64,000 bases of DNA from Anthostomella pinea (lineage: Eukaryota > Ascomycota > Sordariomycetes > Xylariales > Xylariaceae). The stretch lies in contig CAUWAG010000010.1 in NCBI GenBank assembly GCA_963556695.1, forward strand, positions 4,402,001 to 4,466,000, given 5' to 3'. Below are positions 1 through 14,729 of the stretch, piece after piece. The position numbers and the translations under genes are program-made. Under the pieces are notes generated by a model. That model had not been told where the DNA came from. It searched no databases and saw nothing but the letters and a program-made list of their open reading frames with translations. Position 1 is the first letter of the stretch. The number at the start of each line of letters is the position of its first letter.

Positions 1-166
1 TCAGCTCCTGCCGCTCGGCGCGCTGCTCGTCAGACTGGTCGTGCTCATCTGCGTCCCCATGGTCGTATGGTGAGGCGGGCGATGCCGGCTCCGAGTCGAC
101 CGGCGCGTTGACTTCTGCGAGGGGATCTGCCGGCTTCGTCTCCTTCTCTGCGCTTTCGCTGGCCAT
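1..166 (-). CDS. N-terminal part of an unidentified acidic protein (runs off window)
   Basis: An ATG at 166-164 on the minus strand (context CCATGG) opens a frame with no stop to the window edge, giving 55 residues beginning MASESAEKET. The segment is rich in Glu, Asp, Pro, Ala and Ser, has no signal peptide or membrane segment, and looks like a disordered N-terminal tail. The overlapping minus-strand frame starting at 228 is Arg/Ser-rich and looks like a shadow. I do not recognise the family; the rest of the gene lies left of the window. The call as a gene start rests on the good start context and protein-like composition only. Confidence 0.55.
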   Translation of the reverse strand, partial: MASESAEKETKPADPLAEVNAPVDSEPASPASPYDHGDADEHDQSDEQRAERQEL

Positions 167-2958
167 GGTTTGGCGGATGTGAGGGTATCAACCAACAGCC
201 GCTCAACTTGCAGTACCGGTATGTGCAAGTGTCGTTCTTATAAATCAGATCGTGAAGCTTGGCACTAACGGCTTCAAGCTCGGATATAAGCTGTTTCGTG
301 TCTCGGACTCGGAGGAGCGAGCCGTCTAGTTGTTTAATTTCTCAAGCGAATTTCGGTGATTATTAGTAAGTTAGGTGGTTACCTAGGCGATTCTCCGTCG
401 AAGACACCAAATACCAAGCATGTCCCTTTTTATTGTTGAACAGCAGAGGGAGCCAAGAAATGTGTCGATCCGGTGGCGGGCTTGTAAATTGTGGGCCAAC
501 TTCCAATTACGATTACAAAGCACGATACATGTACGATGCTTCGGTATGAACGGGGAAGTAGAGTTCTTGGATAAGATGGGAAAGAGCGAACGGGCTCTGG
601 GCCGCTGGGTCAATGAAGGGAAGAACTGAGAATTGGAAAAGGGCATTCGGGATATAATAACTTGGAGTAGGTAGGTATGATGCTTTGATTCATCGGCCCC
701 GCCAAGTAACCGAGCTCCACCTCCGGTATTAGTAAACCGAGTCCGACAGCAGTATAACAACTCTCTTGAGGTCCCTTCAGTTCTCTCTCGCTGTTTGGCC
801 CTTCCATGCTTCCGTGCATGTAATACCTAATGCATACCGCACCGGGATCTGTGCTGCAGTGCCATCTGATTCGACTGACTCAACAAAGTCGCCAGCAGCT
901 ACCTCGAAAACGGCAAGTGGCAAGGACTGTAGATACGGGGACTCGGGTCACATTTCGATTCGCTGCGTCGGCTCACTCGCATTCGCTCTGGAGTTGATAA
1001 GATAATAGGCAACACAGACCATGAGTCACCTGCAAATGTCGGTCAAGAATGTAAGCGAATGCACGAAAAAAGTATCCCATCACAAAGAAGTATCCGATCA
1101 CAGACCTGTCTCCAACGGGATTCGGACGGACGAAGTCTCCCGGTCGTTGGTGACGGGCGTGGCTTGCCGGCTTGCATGAGGAACAGGGCTAGTATATTGT
1201 TACCGTAGACCCAGAATACCCCAGTTCTCCATGAGAAACAAATGGAGGCGGCCTGCAAATCGAAAGTCGTCCATGGACTGCCGGCTCAAGCCGACTCCGC
1301 ATATCGGTACCAACCTCGGCTTACTGCCGATTAGAGCAGAGCAAAGCCGACGGGAGAGGCTGGTAGTCGATCACTGCAACAACCTTTAGTCGTCATGATG
1401 CCCAAATCTGCAGACGTCCTCCACTCCGCACCAAACTGTGTTCTCTGTCTCGGTAGTAAAGCGCCCGCGTTCCCAACCTTCGATCTAGTCCACATTCGGG
1501 AACGTTACCGGAAGGGGATCCGATCCAAGGCCTTTCCGGGGTCAAGCTATTTCCTCCTCCGCGCTCTCCACACCGGCGGGACGATTCCCACCCCGTTCAA
1601 CGTTGTAACAACAAGATCCAAATTACATCCATCAGAGACCAGGAATTGGTGACTGGACACACATCAAGACGGACCGCGTGGCGGTGCCTACCTACACACA
1701 CCGGTATATTCTGCCGATCTCATATAATTATCATACTCCCCACAGCAAGTCAAGTCTGTGAGACACCTTTCACGCAACATATAGAATCAAGCCACAGCAG
1801 CAGAGGGTTGGAAGCAGGTGCACTGCGTAGGTAGAGAAGACCAACAAGCACTGCCTAAAGCACGATGGATCTATAAGCAGGATCCGGAGTCCGACCCGGC
1901 CGAAAGAGATACACTTACCCATTACCTACACATAGCACAAAGCAACAAGCACACACGCACACACGCACACGAGCATCTTCCGTGTAGCCCACCACTCCAT
2001 CCAAAACACAGGGAGTGATAAACCAGCCACTCGTAATATCCTTATGTAGGTAGCTGACCGACGCAGATCCAGCCACACATGTATCATCCACAGGACTGTC
2101 GTATCGAACACTTCAAACTATCAGAAACGGCGTCTCTCAGAACGGAACTAGACCCCCTACTGTATTGTAAGACAAGATAAATTATAGCAATAGAAAAAAC
2201 ATCAGCAGTCGGTAAGCAGCAAAACTCCGCAGGGCTCAAGCCTGACCGACCGACTTGGCGATGAACGCACGTGTGGTCAGTCACATAGTACAAGCCTGAA
2301 TCGCAAATTGCAACGCACGTCTGAGTTGCGGCCGAGGAGCATACGCACATTGAGTTATTAGGCAGATATGTCCATACCCAAGACAAGGATAACGGCAGAG
2401 GCGGTCAAGCCCCCGGACACGCACGCCGGTCCGTCCAAAAACGTCACCGCCAGCCTGAGGAGCCAGTCCGAATTTGTCATGTACTTGAAAGCAACATTGA
2501 GCCATCTCATTACTCAGCTCTCGAGGACCTGCCCACGGTCAAAAGACCGCCTTTCCAGGATGAAATACAGGTAAAACACGCGTGGCCCGAGCAGAGAGCC
2601 GGACGAGTACCTACCTAAGTAGACAGACAGAAGCCAAGATATCAGATATCATGGCTAGCCGGGAATCACAGCCACCTCACCTCGTGAGAAGCGGTCGGTC
2701 ACCAGTGCAAGGAGTAAAGCAACACATCAGATCAGAATACATTGCATCATAGTGTCTATGTCACCTATGCCCTCGCCTTTTTTGGTATATTCTTACAATC
2801 GTGGGTATGCCATAAAGCCAGTACACGACCGAGCGAGCGGTTAACCTGCCTCGAAAACGCCTCGCAGAGAAAACAGCAAAGCAAAGTAATGGTGCGCCAC
2901 CGCTCGCGGCAAAGGAAGACAACCCCATGATACGCCCCGGGGGCGGTTTCGTTCCTAC
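167..2958. other. Intergenic, 2.8 kb, no gene seen
   Basis: Only short overlapping frames without conserved motifs occur here. The stretch holds the upstream region of the leftmost gene and the 3' flank of ies1, a short CA-rich tract near 1,950-1,970, and several copies of a TAGGTAGGTA-type word (about 667, 1,687, 1,825, 2,045 and 2,608). No tRNA boxes or mobile element ends were seen. Confidence 0.6.
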
Positions 2959-5037
2959 TCAACCACTGTCGTAGCCGTCCGAACCGTCAATGCCGAGCAA
3001 GGTCTTGTCGACGTCGTCGAGCTCTTCATCCTCGTCCTTGCCTTCGATTTCCTCCCCACCGCTGCCAATACCCAGTAACTCCTTATCCATCTCGTCCAGG
3101 TCGTCAGCATCCTCCATCATGACATCGCCGTTAGCGTTGCCATTCGCTCTGGATCTACCAGTTCCTCTCTTGTTCCGGCTGCCAGTTCCGTCGAGATCCA
3201 TCTGCCCTCCAGGCGAGCCATCATCCCACATCCGAAGTGAGGAATGCTTCTTCGCCGATGACACGACTCCTAACTCGGGTCGGCCCTCCCAGCGTACGAG
3301 CCGCCGGTTGGCCCGCCGCAGTGACGCAGCATATGAAGTAAACTCCTCGCCAAAATCGTCCTCCTCCATCGTGAGTTGACAGAGACCGCCGAATCCCCTA
3401 TCTCGGAAAGTCGCCTTGTCAGCCGGGAACACTCTGTAATCTTCCTCGTCGCTGTCTGCGAAGGGGTCGGTCATTGCGGCCAGGCGACGTTTCGCTCGGA
3501 TCACGGAGCCCTCTTGCCGCCGTAGCTTCCGGGAGGTGTGGTGCTGTCGCCGCAATCCGCGGTCCAGGATGTGCTCAACACGCTGATTGCGATTCCGCTC
3601 CACGGCGAGCTGGTGCGCCGTGGGGGGACGTGGCTTCCGGGGGACGATGCCCTCCATGGCTTGAGAATGGGAGCTGGGACCTGCAGGCGACGAGGCCTCG
3701 AATATTTGGTATTTTAGCGGTGCGCCGCTGCGGCGGGCGGTGCTGTTGGCGCCCATGCGAGATAGAGCCCGTGGGGGTGGAGTGGAGCGTGTGCTGTCCA
3801 TATCCGACTCGTGCTTGGATGGGCGGATGCGTGGCAATATGGCCGCGGTAGGGGTCCCTTCTTCGGGCACAAGCTTGGATCTCGAGCCCCGCTTCGACTG
3901 GTGGTCGGCCATGTAGGCCTGGTCTGCCGCGATGATCTTGGTTCTGTGGCTCTGCTTCTCGCGGCCGAAGTCGATCTCCTCCTGTGAATCGATATTCTCT
4001 CGGGCCTCGTCCTCCTCGCTCATCTCCACCATCCGCGGCACGCCTTGGTTTGCCACATCATTACCATAGTCGACACCAGGTCCGAACGGATTCTCTTCGC
4101 AGCCTTCTTCCGTAAAATCTGACTCGAGGTACTGCCACATGAGCCACAAGAACGCTCTGGCCCGCGACTGACTGGTGTAGTTCGTCTTCATGATCAGATC
4201 ATGGAACTCTCCACCAGCGGGGAAGTGCAGCTCGGCAATGTGGGATGCTGAGGAACAGACGAGGAATATGAGGTTGACCGGGTTCGAACGAGGCGGCGAC
4301 TTTTCCTTGAACTCACCAAGGTCATGTGGCTCGGTTCGGTCCTCTGCTGCGCCTTTGAGGATGGACTTCAGTCTCGGGGCATCTTGTAACTGCTTGTAGG
4401 CTGAGGCATCCTGGTGCGCTTGTAACGAGGGGATGGCATGATAGGTTCGTAGCTGGGCTCGCATCTCAGGGAAGACTGCAAGTGCTAGTTAGTATAGATA
4501 TCTTGTTTGCGCAGTGGTGAGGCGAAGTAGAATGGATGACATACAGTTTAGAGTTGTGTTCATTCGACCAACGTTGACTAGCAAGCAGACCATGGCCATG
4601 CTCTTCGCAGCCTCGCGATCAAGAAGCAGCTTGTCGCGAAGAACCTTGCTTGTCTTGCTGCTCCGTGCCATTGTATCGATGTACAAGTCGGCGAAATTGG
4701 ATTTATCGGTGCTGGCCGGCTCGGCTTCGTAGCTGTTGGTGAAGACTCTGGTGTCGTCGTCGAAGACGGCGCGCAGGAAGTCGTATTGAATGTCTCTTCT
4801 CCACAAGGGTTCGCCATCCTCCTTCTTGAGATGTCTAATTTTGCCCACGGATGAAAACGCTCCGCCGGCTGAAGCAGCAGCAGCGGCGGACTTGGACTTG
4901 CGCTTGTTCCCTCCAGCATCAGGGCCGCCGAGCATGCTGGAATCCAAGTCGTCGTCATCGCCAGGCGTGTCAACTCGTCCAGCCGCGCTGGAGTCGCGCG
5001 ACCAGCGACTCTTGTCTGGCGAGTCGTCTCTTGACAT
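2959..5037 (-). CDS. ies1: INO80 chromatin-remodelling complex subunit Ies1
   Basis: Two exons, join(2959..4475, 4545..5037) on the complement, give 669 residues. The 69-nt intron has donor GTATGT, a TACTAAC branch site and a CAG acceptor, and joins TLN to FFPEMRAQL in frame. Ies1 is a nuclear accessory subunit of the INO80 nucleosome-remodelling ATPase. The fungal Ies1 core is recognisable: an HLKKEDGEPLWRRDIQ-like segment, then FADLYIDTMARSSKTSKVLR, VNVGRMNTTLN, and the 'FLWLMWQYLESDFTEEG' stretch. The C-terminal third is charged and low in complexity, ending in Asp/Glu-rich sequence. I chose the ATG at 5037 (MSRDDSPDKS). The same frame is open upstream to an ATG at 5235, but that extension is non-conserved in character and probably leader. 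Identification rests on recalled family similarity. Confidence 0.85.
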
Positions 5038-6890
5038 GGCGGCGATGTGGAGGGATGCGAGTTGACGGAGGGGAATGAGGTTTCGCGGGATATCGTATGT
5101 GAGGTACCGTACACTGCAGTGCGAAGTAGCTAGCGCAATCCGCGGTGAGCACTGAGAATGAGGGTTGCGCGACGACGAGGCGGCGCCCAACGAACAAAGG
5201 GAAAGAATATGTAATGCCCCGTTGATGCCGGGCAATGGAATGGAGATGGCTATTGTGCCATGGCCGGTCGGTCGGAGATGGAGCTGGAGCTGGAGATGGA
5301 AACAGCTGGAGATTGGGGTGGTTCAGCTTTTATGGATCGTGGAGGGAGGCGTGGCCGCGTGGGAGCTTGATTAGGAGGTATTTGTTAGCTGATTGTTGGC
5401 TGAATCAATCAAAACCGAAAAAAGCGAAATCCTCACTCACGTCGCGTCACCCAGCCCAGCCCTGCACCTGCCTCGCCTGCACCTGGACCACCTGCCAGTG
5501 CTGAAGCATCGCAGAGATTAATGAAGCCGGGACCCACATTTCCAGATGTGCTTTTAAGGTTCCTCACCACCATTGACCAACACCCATTGAACCTATCATC
5601 ATGATACTACAACCCGACTGACATGTGGATGCTGCGGTTGCAAGTACATAGTACACCCCTACCTTTTCAAAAGCGCACATATAATCTATTATACAGTATA
5701 TCATACTTTATCAGATATCTCAGGAACCTAAAGCTTGTAATCAGTAATACGTGCCTGTACCGACGCTCATCATCGTGAGGTGCGCAAGGAGGGTAGTCGT
5801 CGCGACCCTCTCCCGAGTGGAATTTTCGTTTTGCAACAGGCAGAACTGCCGGGACGGGTTTCATAGGACATTCATGGTTTTCTCCTGGCTTGCACCATAC
5901 ATATACGCAGCTACTTATTATTAATGAAATGGAAGTCACATCTTGAGCACAATTGCACTCAAAGTCACGCATTGTCAAGTCTCCATGGCCACGAAGACAC
6001 CTCATTGGTAGTAAGAGAAGAAGCGTTTTTGGTATTTGGTATGGGAACTCTCAATCCCTCGCAGATGGGATCTCATCTCTCATGTGCCATTATCGTCAGA
6101 GCAGATACCAACCACACAATGCCCTTGTGTAAGACGTTGCCTGCACACCAAGACGCCGTGTTGTTTTCTCGCGAACCACCGGAATTACCATTCTATGTGC
6201 ATTGCCGCCTTCGGGTTCCCTTGCCGTGGCGAGGCCCTTGAGAGGGGGCCTAGAGCCATACCGACTAGAAAATCGAGAAATCCACTTTTGTCTATGAAGA
6301 TGCCGACAACATATTCGCGTGCCATGCAGGAACGCGCGGTGCTCCGTTCTATGAGAATGCGAGAAAGAGATCTCAACCCCCTTCCAAAGGGCAAAAGCAG
6401 GTACATCGAAACGGAGATTATCGTCATCGTCGTAAAAGGCGTCGGTCGGGTTTCGAGAACCAGCATCTTTCTATCTGATGATGAGTCTCTCCAGAGACGT
6501 TGTGATCGAGGCACCTAGTTAGCCTCTGTGCGTCTCATGCAGCTGCGCATGGTGTAGTCCCCGCAGTCTTCTTATGGGTATCAAGTCGTGGGGGAACTGG
6601 GGTGCAGCCGAAACAAAGACAAATGCCGTCTATCGTATGCCAGAGTCCTATGCCGTAGGACTCAAACCTGCCGATCCTGGTGGGAGGGCGGAACTTGTGT
6701 CTGCAGAGGGAAGGAGAAGATCGGAAGAAGGCGAAAAATGCAAGGTCTGGAGAAAAGCAGTCGAGTGTTGCGGGAAATCAGGAAGCGGTCAGTGTACTCC
6801 ATCATTGCGCCCATCCCACAGGTCAGCTACCATGACACCGCAGTCAGATAGAGCTGTAGGACTTACGGGACATTGCAATGAATGTGATGT
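5038..6890. other. Intergenic between ies1 and ded1, no gene seen
   Basis: This 1.85-kb stretch lies between the ies1 start and the ded1 stop. It holds the ies1 leader/promoter, a GGAGCT-rich purine tract near 5,275-5,305, and the ded1 3' region. The ORFs here are short, carry no recognisable motif and overlap on both strands. A GTAAGT just beyond the ded1 stop (near 6,866 on the minus strand) could be a 3'-UTR intron donor, but this is unproven. Confidence 0.55.
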
Positions 6891-9182
<2,292 letters not shown>

Positions 9183-11608
9183 GTTGACAATGTCTGAGAG
9201 TGGCAGATATGGTTGAAGGTTCGTGTTGTTGTTTGGTAGGTGAGTGATTGTGGTGTCAGAAAAATTTTCTGCGCGGTACCCAGCCGATTATAACTCTCGA
9301 AAAGAACGAATGCCTTCGTTCCCTTGAAGAGAAATGAGAGTCAGGTGGGAAAGTCAGAAAAGATATGCAGTGCAGGTCCTCGCAGCGAAGAACCAGAATG
9401 CAGGAGGATGAAGGTGTTGGGTGTAAGTTTTGTGGTGGGAGAGAAGGAAGGCAGAAAGATGCAGTCTTCTCGAGAGTATTGAGTGGGTATGTGATCTGTG
9501 ATCTGTGCGGGCTGCAGCCGTTGGGTGGATGCAGATGGCAGAACGAGGTGTGCCTGTGAGGTGTCTGTGCAGTGCGAGGACGCCTGCAGATTAACACGTC
9601 TAGAGCGTTCCGTTCGTGTGGTCTTGTGATTCCTTGCGAAAAGAAAGCAAAAAACCAAATCTTTTCAAATGAAAGAGAAGACCCGACTAAACGCAGATGC
9701 TGTCAAATGAATTCCCAGGCAGGAGGTGCGAGGGGGGAAGAACTCGTGTTTTTATGAGGTTGGGAGGATGGGAGGATGGCAGAAAAGGGATTGTGTGGGG
9801 GAGAAGAGGGAAATCAGTTGGCAAAGAACGTCAGCGAGGCAACGCCATTGGGTCCATTGAAGTTTGGACGGGCCTACCCCTTGCCAAAGTCGAGACCTGA
9901 CTGGTCTGTGCAGGGCACTACGGGGGGAGACTAGCAGCCAGTGCAGACTTTTTAGGGGTTGAGGATTTTACAAGTTACAAGGGTCCATGCAACGACTTTA
10001 GCTGTTAGTGTATCCTCACAGGCAGCTGCAGAACACTATCTCTTCTTGATTGTTCATCTACTACAGTATGCACTGCGTCCCTGGATAACTGCTCCCTTGT
10101 TCGCCGCTTGCGACTATCAAATCCTTTTCCCGCCCATTTCGCCCCTTCCGACAAGAGGCAGTATAACCCAGCCAAAAGATTGCCCCCAAGGCTAGAATTA
10201 AAGGCGCCCTTGGGCTGCTGTTATTGATGCAACATCGCTGATTGTGTACCAAACATGCCCGGGAATGCATTGTCAATACCGGACTTTTTGGCAGTAAAAG
10301 ATGAGGCATGCATGTTCCCAAGTAACTTCCCCAAGTAGGTACCTCCTCTGATAACGTAGGTACTCTTCATGTGATTGATGGACTGACTCTTGCCAGCGCC
10401 AAAGCTGATTCATAGCTCAGGCGAATATTCCAGAAGTCATGGAGGTAACCATCGAGACTTCATAGTTGTCTACAATCTACTAATGACTGCAGCGCAAGGT
10501 GACCTATGATGTAGCCGTAGGAACCTTTTCATCGCCACCACATATCCCCAAGCCTGGATAGGCCCCCACACAGCTGCGTCTTTGCTGCTGATGCCCACGT
10601 ATTGTGGATGATTGATCATCGGCTTTGGCACTGCTAGTGGTTGATTAGCAGCTACCTAGCACACCCTCAAAAAAACCCTCTACTGTATGTCTGAATCCTG
10701 TTGGCAGCTGAGGCTGCCTCATGCTTGCTTGCCAGCCTGCCGGCAGCGCCGATAGACTGGTAGAAGATTCAAGAACCTGCTCCCTCACCCCCTGTTTGTT
10801 GACTGAAAGAGTGCCCCCCAAAGACAAGGCTTGATAGCAGCATCAGGAGCGGCCGCGGGGGTCCAATAGGATCGCTTCCCAAAGGACGCAGGTCTGGAGT
10901 GGGTGTGAAGGTCATGCAGAAAAATCTCACCGCCCACGACTGCAACGTTTGGGGCTTGGGGCTACAGTTAGGTACTGTAGACAGACAGAAATTTTCGTCG
11001 TCGCCTACAGTACGTACACCGCTGCACTCTCAGACTCTGTCGCTTAGGTAGGCCGGCAAAGTAGTCTGCTGTAGAGTGACGACAGCCCCCACCATCTGTT
11101 ACGAGGTAAAGTTTCAGGAGAATGCCGCCCTGTGACTTCGGCCAGTCTAGTTGCTGAAACTACGAAACCTAACCAAAGTTCCCCCGATTCATGAGGATAT
11201 CTCGGGCTGACCGGGCATGCCGGGGCTGAATGACGTCGTTGCGGTGCCTTCGTAGGTACGCTGCCTTTGCCTGATATATAATGCTCATATCTGGTGGTCT
11301 TCTCATGTACGTGGGTGCATGCCATGCCATGACAGGGCATCAAACCATGCGACCTACATGCAATGACTGACTGATAGTCAATGGACGGCTGTCAAGCAAG
11401 TGCTACTTCATCATCAGGAGACATCTTGCCCTATGATCCAGGTGCTAACCACAAGCCGCATTTAGAAACCCTTAAGTGATATATCCATCACAATGTCTTT
11501 GATCATGCCAACGCCTGGGTCATTCAGCTGCTATTTGGTGGTTACCCCATTTATAGGGCTCTAATGTACACGCGCAGTTCTCTCTACCAAACCGTCGCCT
11601 CCCCTTTC
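9183..11608. other. Intergenic, 2.4 kb, ded1 upstream region and pre1 3' flank
   Basis: No convincing gene. The part next to ded1 (9,183 to about 9,900) is probably its promoter and leader. The remainder contains only short frames without motifs and copies of the TAGGTA-type word (about 10,334, 10,357 and 11,045). No tRNA, rRNA or repeat array was seen. Confidence 0.55.
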
Positions 11609-12330
11609 TCAAGGACACTTTACAATCTTGTCATCATTGAACTCGATGTCCCGGATGCCGTCCTTAGTCACTGCCTTGACCATCATGCCCTTGAAGTCGA
11701 TCGGTAAGCGTCTCTTGAGCTCGTCGGTGCACATCTCTAGGACCTTCATCCCCTGCACCAGCGTCATGTCCGGGTGATGGTGCTTGTCCAGGATAGAGAG
11801 GCAGTAGTATTGTGCGTAGCCGTGGGCAGCATAGGGAACGGGCGCCAGCGCCGCTAGGTAGTCCAGCCAGAACAAGCAGGGCTTGAGGGTGATGGGGTCG
11901 ACGCCTCCCAGGAGGAGGTTGACGTTGTACGGCTTTCGCGATCGCAAGCTCGATGCCAACTCGCCTCGGACGTAGTTGGCCAGGGCAGCGGGTGACAGAT
12001 CGCTCTCGTTTCGCATCGAATAGAGTTGGGCGTTCGCTTGGATGTACTCGGCGAATTGGACTAGCTCGCGGTTAGCTACAGTCACCAGAGCCCAGGTGGG
12101 ATAGACGTGCTCGTGTCTCCAGCTTCTCCAGAAAAGGCTACCAGCGTGTGCTTGTTCAAGTGTCGGGTCTTGTCGTCTTCAGCCTTGAGGATGGAGGCAC
12201 CTCGCATCGCAGCTTTCGAAGCTGCAATCAAGGTGAAGTCCTTGCCCGTGATTCCTAGTAACACCTCCCTGGCACCACCGCTGTCAGCATGCTGTATGCC
12301 AGATACCGCGGGATAGAACACGGCTTACAT
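11609..12330 (-). CDS. pre1: 20S proteasome subunit beta-4 (Pre1/PSMB2)
   Basis: Three exons, join(11609..12060, 12111..12268, 12329..12330) on the complement, encode 203 residues, the usual length for this non-catalytic beta subunit of the 20S core. The protein begins MEVLLGITGKDF and continues through ASKAAMRGASILKAEDDKTR, FSGEAGDT, QFAEYIQANAQLYSMRNE, the NLLLGG segment and YAAHGYAQYYCLSILDKHHH, all Pre1 hallmarks. The first coding exon is only the bases AT; the G of the start codon lies across a 60-nt intron (GTAAGC donor, CTGAC branch, CAG acceptor). The second intron is 50 nt and must use a GC donor (GCACGT) with a CTAAC branch and TAG acceptor to keep frame, giving GDT-I-QFAEY where orthologues have Val. 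The gene is divergent from rrp9. Confidence 0.95.
12061..12110 (-). other. pre1: Intron 2 of pre1, probable GC-AG intron
   Basis: The conserved GEAGDT/QFAEY junction can be kept in frame only by cutting before GCACGT and after GAGCTAG. The nearby GT (four bases downstream) gives a frameshift or a stop with every AG tried. A GCTAAC branch site sits 12 nt before the acceptor. The exon side of the donor (CGA) is weaker than the usual AAG of GC-AG introns. Confidence 0.75.
12269..12328 (-). other. pre1: Intron 1 of pre1, splitting the ATG start codon
   Basis: Exon 1 ends ...CAATAT and exon 2 begins GGAGGTGTTA, so the start codon is assembled as AT|G. The intron has donor GTAAGC, branch GCTGAC and acceptor CCAG. 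If it is retained, the pre-mRNA reads ATG TAA, a start codon directly followed by a stop. No alternative ATG gives the conserved MEVLLGITGKD start. Confidence 0.88.
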
Positions 12331-12819
12331 ATTGACAGATTCGTTGGGATGTTGATGAGCTCTGGGAAGTGTCGTTTGGGGTGAACAGAGCCGTCAGTGG
12401 TGTGCTTGGCTGGATGTTGGATGCTGGAGGCTGGAGCTCACAGGCGTAACGAGGTCAATCAATGGTGCAGACGCGCAAGAAGCTACAGCCTACGCCAGTC
12501 AATAGTCATCAGCCTCACGAAGTCGGGATAGAGCTCCAACAATCCCCGGCCAAGCAGCCAAGCAAGCGCGGACTTGGCAGGTCCCTCCACCGACATCAGC
12601 CACAGCTCCCTATCGGGACCCCACATTGCTGCGAGCTACCTTATCGCTGCAAAAAAAAAGTTGAAAGTCAAGTGAAGCCGCCCGCGCAGATCAGCACATC
12701 CTCTAATCGCAGCACTGCAAGACGACGCACTTTTCTCCCAGGGGCATAGAAGCGCGCGAGACAATCGGCTGGTCAATACTTTGACCGAACGCTGTTCGAG
12801 TGACTCGTATACGCCCACC
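12331..12819. promoter_or_regulatory. Shared divergent promoter region of pre1 and rrp9
   Basis: This 489-bp gap separates the start codons of pre1 (minus) and rrp9 (plus). It must hold both leaders and both core promoters. I found no convincing TATA box and no PACE-like proteasome element (GGTGGCAAA). A run of nine A follows CGCTGC near 12,649-12,658. Confidence 0.55.
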
Positions 12820-14729
12820 ATGTCTTCCTTGTCCTTCTTCACAACCGGGACCAAGCGGAAACGGGCGCCAACCGATGGAGCTCGCGCTCCCAAGCAAAAA
12901 CGAACCGCTTTCAAGACCGCTCAGCGTCCCTCGAAACCCCAGTCTGCCCCGAAGCGACAGGTAGAACGCGATGACGATGATTCGATATCGGGGAGCGATT
13001 CTGACAGCGGGGACGGTGGTGAGGATGCCGGACTGTCGGGCTCTGGCTCAGATTCCGAGCATGAAGGGGAGACAGCTGCAGAGAAGGTCAGTACGACAGT
13101 CTCGCGTAACGGGCCTCCGAACTCAATTGTCCTGGGCCATTTGCTGACTTCTATGTCGTCGTCCAGCGCCTGAGGATGGCGGAGAATTACCTGGCTAGGG
13201 TGAAAGACGAGGTAGAGGAGACGGTGGGTTTCGATGCCGAGGAGATCGACCGCGAAAACATCGCACAGCGCCTGGCGTTGGACGTCAGTGAAAACAAAGG
13301 AAAGGTCTACAAGCGAATAGCCGCGACTTTGCCCTTGCCCCGAGCCTCGAAAACATTCGTCAGAAATAATACACAGACCACTACCGCAGTCGCCATAGGG
13401 TCACCATTTATATATTCCGCACACAAAGGATGTCAACTCATCAAGTGGGATTACCCAACGCCATACAAGCAAACTACAAAAAAGAAGCCGAAGCGGACCG
13501 CTCCAGCCAAGTAAGACCTTATAAATCTCCACCAAGGTCCAATACTGACACCGCGCAGGAAACGACCGGTGAAAGTAGCTCATTGGAAGGGAGATAGCAG
13601 AAAGTCCAAGGACAAGGATTACAAGGGTCATGTCGGTGGGGACATACTCTGCGTCGCGGTTAGCCATGACGGTATTGTTGTGACGGGCGGGTCGGATCGT
13701 CGAATTGTTGTCTGGGACGAGTCTCTGAAACCGATACATTTCTTCCGCGACCACCGAGATGCAGTGACCGGACTGGCTTTCCGTCGAGGGTCGAACCAGC
13801 TCTACTCCGCCTCCAAAGACCGCTCCGTCAAGGTCTTTCAGGTCGACCGTGAACAGAAAGCGTATGTTGAAACGCTCTATGGCCATGGAGATCACGTCGT
13901 CGATATCGACGCCCTCACCCAAGAACGATGTATATCTGTCGGCAGCCGTGACCGCACATGTCGCTTGTGGAAAGTGGTCGAGGAAACGCAGCTGCTCTTC
14001 AGAGGTGGCGGTGGGCCGAAGAAATTGTCCAAACCAGACGTAGACCCAAAATCACTGGCCCACGAAGGAAGCTTGGATCGAGTGGCGCAGATCGACGATA
14101 CGTTCTTTGTCACGGGCGCCGATAACGGAAGCATATCTCTTTGGACCACACAACGGAAGAGACCACTCTCTGTCGTTTACCAAGCCCATGGGCTGGAACC
14201 GCCGCTTCAACCAACAGACATATCACCCGAGACGGACCCGAAGGAAGCTTACATCCCACCTGCCCAACCCCTCCCCATCACGGCTTTGCGGACCGTACCA
14301 TTGTCAGATCTCGTTCTTAGCGGGTCGTGGGATGGCTTCGTCCGGGTGTGGAGGTTCGACGAGGCTAAGAAGACGCTCGAGCCCGTGGGAATATTAGGCA
14401 ACCCCAGCGACTCTCCTGCGGATCTCCAAGCGAATGGCGCATCCGCGGAGGCTGCTGAGACCAGACCAGATGGCGAAACCGATGACATAAGTCAGCCGTG
14501 GCTTATCAAGGGCGTCATCAACGACATTGCCGTCATGGAGCGGGGCGAGCGCGGAAAGGACGGCCTGAGCGTCGTCTGCGCCGTGGGCAAGGAGCTTCGT
14601 CTTGGGCGGTGGAAGAATATCAAGGGTGGCAAAAACGGGCTGGTCGTGTTTGAGATACCCAGGGCGACGAATGAACCCCTTCAGAACGGCACAGAGGACG
14701 GCGATGTTGCGATGAAGAACGGAGCATGA
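12820..14729 (+). CDS. rrp9: U3 snoRNP-associated WD40 protein Rrp9 (U3-55K)
   Basis: Three exons, join(12820..13086, 13167..13510, 13559..14729), encode 593 residues. Introns (80 and 48 nt) have GTCAGT and GTAAGA donors and CAG acceptors and keep frame (AEK-RLRMAENYL; PAK-KRPVKVAHW). Rrp9 binds box B/C of U3 snoRNA in the nucleolar small-subunit processome for 18S rRNA maturation. The N-terminus is basic then Ser/Asp/Glu-rich with nuclear-localisation-like KRKR. The YLARVKDEVEE segment leads into WD repeats (AHKGCQLIKWD, GGDILCVAVSHDG, DHRDAVTGLAF, GHGDHVVDIDAL, SGSWDGFVRVWRF). The start is ATG at 12820 in a CACCATGT context. The C-terminal tail after the last WD repeat is short and acidic. 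Confidence 0.93.

Noticed and set aside
1..228. Minus-strand frame starting at 228 (Arg/Ser-rich)
   Set aside because: The overlapping frame from 166 has better start context and protein-like acidic composition without stops.
4262..4282. GGGTTCGAACGAGG resembling a tRNA B box
   Set aside because: It lies in the ies1 coding exon with no A box or cloverleaf around it.
5038..5235. N-terminal extension of Ies1 to the ATG at 5,235
   Set aside because: In frame but unlike the family and close to the likely promoter; the ATG at 5,037 fits better. Not fully excluded.
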